Shown here: in pieces, positions 50,501 to 59,500 of the stretch
Numbering within the stretch: position 1 is the stretch's first letter
Layout: each line of letters opens with the position of its first letter
Translations under genes and position numbers: made by a program
Notes under the pieces: model-generated
Told to the model about the DNA's origin: nothing
The model's input: the letters and a program-made list of their open reading frames with translations, nothing else
The model's database searches: none
Assembly (NCBI GenBank): GCA_035578175.1
Contig: JAQMRL010000014.1
Coordinates: forward strand, 12,588,274 to 12,652,273
Length of the DNA stretch: 64,000 nucleotides
Direction of reading: 5' to 3'
From: Catonia carolina
Taxonomy: Eukaryota > Arthropoda > Insecta > Hemiptera > Achilidae

Positions 50501-53500
50501 TACCTTCACTGGGTTGCTGAAGGTCAAACAATTAATAAATATTACTTACTACCTTGAGGTACTTTCTAAACTATGTCAAAGAGTAAGGAAAAAATGCCCC
50601 GAAATGTGGAAGGACAAATCATGGGTTCTCCACCAATACAATGCGCCAGCTCATTCCGTGTTATCTGTCAAGAAGTTCCTAGCCCAGTACAGCATCTCAA
50701 TGTTAGAACATCCACCTTATTCACCAGATCTTGTACCATGTGACTTCTACCTATTCTCTAAGGTGAAATCTGCATTAAAAGGGACAAGATTTGAGTCTGT
50801 GGAAGCTGTAACAGAGAAAGCGGCACGTGTCCTGAAGGAGCTGACAGATGACTTCCAGCACTGTTTCCAACAATGGAAAATTCACATAGAGCATTGTAGG
50901 GATAGAGAAGGAGTGTATATTGAAGGTGACAATAAGTGATTATGTATGAAATAAAAATAATTTTTTTTACGTCAGTCTCTTTATTTAATAGCTACACCTC
51001 GTATAATGTACAATTTTTACTGTACAATGGTTGTTGCAATATAATTACAATTTGTACAGTAGGCCTACAATGGTTGATTCATAATAAGGGCACCACCAGA
51101 AATTATTAGTAGATCAAGGAGCCGCTGGTCTACAAATTTAGAGAACCACTGCTTTACATAATAGACAGCCTTTTGTAGACAGTAAATTATCACGCAATAT
51201 TAATCTAATTAATAAAATTCTACAATAAATTATAATTAAATTCTATCCATTATCTCTTTTACAGGAAACATTTTTAATATTTCTGGAACGATACTCATGG
51301 AATTCACACTGGTATTTATTTACAAAAAACAAAGGTTATAGTATATACAAAGGATTATTTATATTATGGTTCAGTTTAACTGCCACCTTGATATGGAACT
51401 TCATCGATTTATTCATAATGTTAATCAGTATAGCACTGGCGACTCAGTTTGGTATACTTAACAAAGCGCTACGATATAACAGAGGAAAGGTATTTCTCTT
51501 GCTTTATATTGTACTATTATAATCTATATTATATTGTAATCTATTCAAAAGCTTGTACACAATAACACTATATTCTTTTTCTTCAGGTAGAGCTGACACC
51601 AAATAAGCATGCCAGTTTTCTTGAGTGCGCAGAAGGTTTATTTCGGTAATGGTGTGCTCAGTTGCCTCAGTGAGTGGTGGGGGTCAGTGCTGTACCAACT
51701 GTGATCAGAGTCACATTGCTCTCGCAACCGCTTTCTCTGTTACAGCTTCCACAGACTCAAATCTTGTCCCTTTTAATGCAGATTTCACCTTAGAGAACAG
51801 GTAGAAGTCACATGGTGCAAGATCTAGTGAATAAGGTGGATGTTCTAACACTGAGATGCTGTACTTGGCTAGGAACCTCTTGAGAGATAACGCGGAATGA
51901 GCTGGCGCATTGTCTTGGTGGAGAACCCATGATTTGTCCTTCCACATTTCGGGGCGTTTTTTCCTTACTCTTTGACATAGTTTAGAAAGAACCTCAAAGT
52001 AGTAAGTAATATTTATTAATTGTTTGACCTTCAGAAACCCAGTGAAGGTACACAATCCCATGGATATAAAAAAAACAATCATCATTGCTTTAAATTTTGA
52101 CTTGCTTATTCGAGCTTTTTTGGCTCTCAGAGAAGTTCGGCTCTTCCAGTGCATAGATTGGCGCTTCTTTTTCAGATCATAAGTAAAAAACCACGTTTCA
52201 TCACATGTTATTATTGTTTCCAAAAATTTGAGTCATTTTCAATCGCGTACAAAGTGTCATTACAAACATTTTTGCGAGCTTAATTTCAAACATTTTTGAG
52301 CGGCACGTGTCCTAAAGGAACCGACAGAAGATGACTTCCAACAATGGAAAATTCGCATGGAGCGTTGTAGGGATAGAGAAGGAGCGTATATTGAAGGTGA
52401 CAATAAGTGATTATGTATAAAATAAAAATTTTTACAAAGTCAGTCTCGTTATTTAATTGCCACACCTCGTAGTCTAAACAGACCAAAGCAACAATACAAA
52501 ATTTTAAATTCAAGTTAGAACTGCTGTTACACAAACTTTTGGGTTGGAGGCTATCAGAGTTACCAATAAAACAACTAAAAATTTCTCTACTGGTCTGAAT
52601 TACTGCAACTTCACATTCTTTTAGGATTACCCTGTACATAGAAATATTAAAGTGATATTTCTTAAGCTTCTTCCATTCTAGAACAAGAGTATGTACGAAA
52701 CAAGATAACCCACAGCTATTTGTGTAGCTGACTCAAGCCATCAGACAAGATTTACATATTTTGTAAAATTAACAGAAATTATTCTTTCTAATGAACAACA
52801 TCTTTTATAAACTTCTCAAAACAAGCCCTATTTGGACCAGTAGTAAAAATAAAGATAACCTAATTTCAATATATGTCTGATTAAGCTAAAAATAAACTCC
52901 TTGATTATAGTTTGTTTAACTTAAGTTAATTCCTCACAGTGGAAGTTTAATACCTGTATAATTTCTGTAATTGCAAAGGCTAAACTTTGAAGCGACGACT
53001 TTAAGCACGTATACATACTTTATTAATTTTAAATTCTTTTAATATGATTGTAGACACTTTTATATCTCTCTAGTACCGGTAAAGGTAAAAAACATTACTA
53101 ACAAATCTGAATAGACTTTAAACAAAAAGAAGATAAATACTACATAAAAGAAGCTAAAACTGAATTAACTTACTCCGGTTTCTTTCTCGTACGACCACCG
53201 AATCTTCTATAATGATGCCTAGTCATGATAAATTATTTGCGACAAATTCAGTAAATGTTCACAGTAAAATTCTACAGAATTTCTGAAATATAAAAGAATT
53301 AACAGTACTGTATGATATAACCACACAATTCGCGAACACAACAGTACCCGGTTCCAACGAAATAATTTGCACAAAATAATTCTATTAATACTATTTATTG
53401 TATTAATAAAATGTAACCAAAAAAATCACGAACACAAAATAACTTATAATCACTATCACAGAGGCGCAGCAGACTGGTGCAGAATGCACTACTCTTTGTA

Positions 53501-56500
53501 CTCGTCACGAGTTTGCAAAGCCATCTACATCGAAATATTTATTCGTTGTTTAATTATATGTAAAAATTAGCCCTAATATTATTAGAGTTAGGTTAGTATA
53601 CATAATCTGTGGATTAGCCCAAAAAATACATTTTGAAAAAGTTCAAATAGATTAGTTCAGAAATTAAATGAAGAAAACAACTTATTTAAAAGAAAATATT
53701 AATACACGATTTAGTTTAGTAAAAATTTATGATCGAATTCGTTGCAATACCTTTGAACAAATTTCAAGTACGTAGAAAATCTGTTAAAAAATAAATTACA
53801 GACCTAAAAAGGTGTTTCGTTTAGGGTGAAATTTTCAAACATGTGTTTTTGATGAAAAAAACTAAATAGGTAGTCATTTGTAGCAAATTCCACATAATCG
53901 GCTTCACAAAATCTAAATTCTTTATTACAACAAAAATCACTTTTATAAAAACTTTATTTAGATTACATTTCAATTTTAAAATGATGTAACGTTTTCATTT
54001 CGAAATCGATCAATAATACAGCGAAATTTAGATTGATTAAAAATTTAATTGAAATGAATCCGTTGTGCTAACCATTTGTTTTCAAAGATTTTCAATTGTT
54101 TTAGATATTAACGCAGAGTCAGTGGCAAGAGTTACGTCAAATCTATGCATCGATGTCATTTCTTGTAAAAACTGTGGATCAGCATATCAACAAAATTATC
54201 GTGATATCAGTTGCGAATAATGTGTATTTTATATGTGCACAACTAATAACCGAGATAGAGTAAGTGAAATAACGTAATTTAATTGCATAAAAATGTTATT
54301 TCATGAATCTTGTATTAGGTATCATGTAAATTAATGTTTATGTTGCCTCAACGCCTGTAAAATGGGCTGTGAAACAGTCACATGAATTTCTCTTGCCAGT
54401 GTAGATAATGAACAACGTAACCTATGTGTTTTAATCATGAGTAAATAATATACCTATGTCAAATGAAAAACAACCTAATTTTAAGTGACACGAAATGAAA
54501 ACCAACTTCTGTAGAACTTAAAAATACGGAAAAATCAGCAACTGCCTCTAAACTAGGCTCAGTAGAGAAAAATAAACTTTCTAGCTTTTTTAATTTCCTA
54601 GAACTTAGAGTGTATACACTTTTGTCATTAAAAGCATTCTAAGGCAGCAATCGGGGTGTTTCTGTTATTTCCCTCCACCCAAAAAGCATATTAATTTGTT
54701 ACATATTGGGCATATTTCGTATGTAATCTTACAGTACTTTTAACGATAAAAAGGGAAAAAATATTTCAAATAATCCTTTACCTATATTATTTAAGTTAAG
54801 GTTAAATGTAGGTAGGGTAAATACATTGTTTTTTCAAATATTGTTACTGTATGTAGGGCCTAATAATGAAACTTAAATCATTGAGTACTTGACGTCATTA
54901 AATAAATTCATCATTAAATTAATTTAACATAATTAAATTCAATGTACATCATAAAATAAAATATTATTATATAATTTAATAACAATAAATGGTTTAATGT
55001 TAACTTGAAAAATATTGATATAGGGCTATGATTAAAAAAAAATATTTTTCCCGTTTTTATCGTTAAAAATGGGTAGCCTACTGTAAGATTTCTGTATACG
55101 AAATAGCCCCAAAATGTGACAAATTATACTGGCAGGGGGTAGGTATAACAGAAAAGACCCCAGCAATCTTTAAAAATCCAATTTTTTACCGATTTTGATG
55201 AAAAAAATACAGAAAATCACTAATTGCCGCTAAATTAAGTGTTATACAAGAAAATATTTGAAATAAAAGTTATAAGGTTTTTAAATGTTCCACAACTTTG
55301 ATTACTTTTGATTACTTTGCTAAACTAAGCATTTTACAAAAATTTTGGAAATAAAAGTTGTAGGTTTTAAATGTTCTACAACAATAAATTAATACATTTT
55401 TGCTCTAAAATGCATATTGAGACCGCAGTCTTGAAAAAACAACCTTTCTAAAAATTTCAGCAGACATGGCGCTTACCTTATCTTGTAGAGCATAAAGAAT
55501 GCAGTAAATGAGGCGATAAAAAAATCATTGGAGCCGTTTTCGAGAAATTCGCAAAAGAGTGAAAAATTGCATTAATAAACTAGCTACTAATTACTTCTGG
55601 TTGACCGATTTTGATGAAAATGTTCGTTTCGGGTCGTCTAGTAGTACCCTAAGTTTCAAGTTTCAACTTCGTACGATGTTCCGTTCTTGAAATATTTTGT
55701 TCTCATACACATACACATATTATACAGTTATAATACTACATATTACATTACACTAAATTATAATACATATTATACAATTTATACAGAGCAATAGCTAAAA
55801 TATGGTTTTTGGGTTCAGGTGGCCTAAAAACGTGTAGGCCTACTATCGGTTTTATAATTATTATAATTTATACACCCGAGTTTAAACCCTTGAATCTCCA
55901 AAACGATGGGTCGGATTTCAACATACTTTACATAAAAATTTAGGTCATTTTATTCGGCGTTGACCTATTTTAAATTTATATTTTTAGTATTGTTTCAAAA
56001 TTGCCTTATCGAGGTTGGAAGAAAATAACCCGGTTTTTTGCTACCGCAAAGAATTTCATGCGTTTAAAAGCGTATAGCTCGACAATTATTTTACCTACAC
56101 GTTTGAAATTTTAACACAACATAAAATATTATATTTTTAAAACGTAAACGAAATTTAGAATTCGTATGTTACTTAAATTTTGATTTATTAATATTCTGAA
56201 CCCTTGCTATCTCGGTAACCCCTCGATCGTGCGGCACGGGCTAACTACCGTTTTATTCATAGTAAAATTATTAGTACAAATGTATTAATAACATGAAATG
56301 TGTAGAATTTAAGTTTTTTTGAAAAAAACTTGGCCATGCGGGGGTCGGGTGCTACTATCCATGTTGCCAGATTGTGTATGTGAAATTCGAACCCCTCATG
56401 GCCCACTTTATTTTTCAAAATTTTAAAAATTCTACCACAACATTGGTCCATCAATATTTAATGTTATTAATACATTTTTACTGATTTTTGACGCTGAATA

Positions 56501-59500
56501 AAACGATAGTTTGCTCGTGCCGAACGATTGAGCGGTTACCGAGATAGCAAGGGTTCAGAATATTGTTAATAAATTAAAATTTAAGTAACGTACCAATTTG
56601 AAATTTCGTACACGCTGTAAAAATATAATTGGCTATGTTGTGTTAAAATTTAAAACTTGTTGGTCATATAATTCTCGAGTTATACGTTTTAAACGCATGC
56701 AAATCTTTGCGGTAATAATAAAACCGGATCTTTTTGTCTTCCAAACTCGATATGGCAATTTTAAAACAATATTAAAAATATACGACTATTATAGGTCAAC
56801 GCAGAATAAAATGAGCTAAATTTTGATGTAAAATATGTTGAAATCCGATCCATCGTTTTGGAGATACAAGGGTTCAAACTCGGGTGTATAATAAATTATA
56901 ATAAAATTATGAAACCGATGTTAGTACTGTCTGTCTATACGTTGATGGCCTCCCGCAGAGAGGAGCAGAATCGACTCGCTATTAGCCTTCTCAATAACAC
57001 TTCATTATGTACCAAGTCCAGTGTACTACTAGTCAGTAAGTAGTACATAATGAAATGTTATTAAGAATGCAAGTAGCGGGTCGATTCTGCTCCTCTCTGC
57101 GGGAGGCAATCAACTAATAGACAGACAGTACTTCGCTCAGGGTTGGCCTACCATAATCTGTAACTCTTCCGTATGCCTGTAACTTGATGGCCTCCGGAAG
57201 AGGGGAACAATATGCGGATTGTAAAACCATTTCAGAAAACATAGTACTGTAATATACATGTAATTTTTTTAAATAACTCAAACTTGTCGGAAATGACATA
57301 TTTTTATAAACTAAGAATTTCGCATGTTTTTTTTCTAAAATTATTTCGAAAAATACACGCTTAATGAGATAATATGTAATGAAGTAAAAGTTTTGTTTTT
57401 GAAGAAAAATACCTATTTTTTTTTCAAATATAGGTATCGTCATTGTTCAACAACTAGGCTATATCACGGATTAACGTAATATTTAGCAGGTTTGTTCTGT
57501 AATAATTATCAAAAACGATGATGCAATAAAATTTAAAAGAGTAACTTTTTAAGTTATTAGGTATTTTTATAAATAAATTTTGTAAAATTGCGAAACACGA
57601 CTTAAAAAAGTCAGCATGCGAGATTTTTATTCAGTCTTTAAAGATAACTGAAGACTTATTGTAGAAAACACTAAGTGCCACTGAGGTCAATTTTGTTTTT
57701 TTTATGTGAAACGATTGTATGTGCCAATGGTATTCCTGCAGTAAACACTGAATGTACTAGACATTATTCTACAGTTTACAGAAAAATTTTAAAGATAGCA
57801 CCAGTATGTGCCAGATGAGTTTTTGTGGGTATCACTGAAAGTGCCTGGTCTCAATTCTGTAGGTAGCCATTTTGTTTCGCATTACGGAAGTCTTGTTGAG
57901 GTATACATTTTTCATGAATAAACTTGTGTTATTTTGTAATGTAGGCCTATATGTTCTTTTTATATACAATACTAGCGGGTCCCGCGTGGCTTCGCCCACG
58001 CAAACGTAAACAAAGAATCAGCTGTTTAAGTATACTCTCTGTATTTTATATGGGAAGGTATTTTTGCGAATTCTACCATTTAAAATAAAAATTTTGCAAA
58101 ATCCTTTCTTAGCGACAGCTTAGAAAACTTGATTTATAAATCAGGACATCTCTTTTTATATAATAGATAGCGCCCGTCGTGGAGTAAAAATCTCGCATGT
58201 TTACTAAAATCTCGCTAAATAAGTAATACTACTTTAAAGCATAAAAAAAATCACTTATTATGCTAATTACAACAATTCTGGAATTAATTCTGATTAAAAT
58301 ATTAATCCAGTTTAGGTCAAAAAATTAAACACTACGTACAGTACAACATCCGGAGTGACAAAAGTAAAACATAGATTAAAATCGTTGTTAAATCGTTGTA
58401 AGTTGCCCATGCAACTTTAAGTCTATGATTCTGTATTTTAATTTGCTAATAACTTAAGTCACAAATATAATTTTTTTTTGGAATTACGTATAAAGAACAA
58501 TTCACACACATCAGTCACGTTACCGTTCCGAAACGGAACCGGCACGGCCACTCGAAGTCAAAAATTATGACAGTATTCACACACAAACGTCAGTTTTCCT
58601 TCCGTCAAACTCAATTGTCATTTTACATAGAGACAAACACGTCCGTAAAAAACAAAATATCGTCGAGAAAAAATTATCGTTTTGACGGTTCCGTGACGAA
58701 TTCGGGACGGTGCCGATGCTCAGTGTAGACAATGTCATTAATTTTTCAAGAAAGAATATTTTTCTGTGACTGATACTTCTCGGAATGACGGAACTGAGAC
58801 GTGACGTGGACGGATGTGTGTAAATCGACCCTTATGGTGAAAAAATGAAAAAGAGAAGGATTATAATAGCATACTGCCTGAATTTACATAAATAACTGTT
58901 GTTTTATTTTAATTTAAGTTAGATTTAAGAAAATAACTTTATCGTATGCATTTTACTGAATTGATTGTCATATTTTTTTTTAAATTAAATTTTAATTGTT
59001 CGGTTGCAAAAAATCATTTTTACAATGTCAGTCAAATACATTGTGTGACCTAAGCAATGAGATTCGTATCTCGCAAAATAAGTAATACTACTTTAAAGCA
59101 TAAAAAAATCACTTATTATGCTAATTACAACAATTCTGGAATTAATTCTGATTAAAATATTAATCCAGTTTAGGTCAAAAAATTAAACACTACGTACAGT
59201 ACAACATCCGGAGTGACAAAAGTAAAACATAGATTAAAATCGTTGTTAACGTCAATTCAACTTCTGGGAAAATAGCTATAGTTTTGTAATTGATCTGCTA
59301 TTTACGTACGATAAGAATGTGATTAAGAATAAAATGCGAGTTTTAACATCCGGTGTAGGCCGACTGTTACTGTTTTAAACGAATCATAGTATATATAAGT
59401 ATAGGCTACCTATGTGTATTTCTTATGGGACGAAATTTTTGCGATTTCTACTCTTTAAAATCAAAATTTTGCAAAATCCTTTATTAGGATTTTACATAAT

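Larger units (their letters stand above)
49956..51151. mobile_element. hAT-like non-autonomous element hosting a mariner
   Basis: Left end CAGCGGTTCTCAAAGTG and right end complement CAGTGGTTCTCTAAATT are hAT-style termini. Flanks GTCTACAT (49948-49955) and CTTTACAT (51152-51159) agree at 6 of 8 positions, as an old 8-bp duplication would. The mariner derivative at 50075-51001 makes up most of its length. Confidence 0.65.

Noticed and set aside
53367..53570. Plus-strand 67-codon open frame with a hydrophobic start as a secreted peptide
   Set aside because: Chance AT-rich frame; no cleavage-site logic, no repeat or cysteine pattern, and it overlaps the possible leader of a minus-strand exon.
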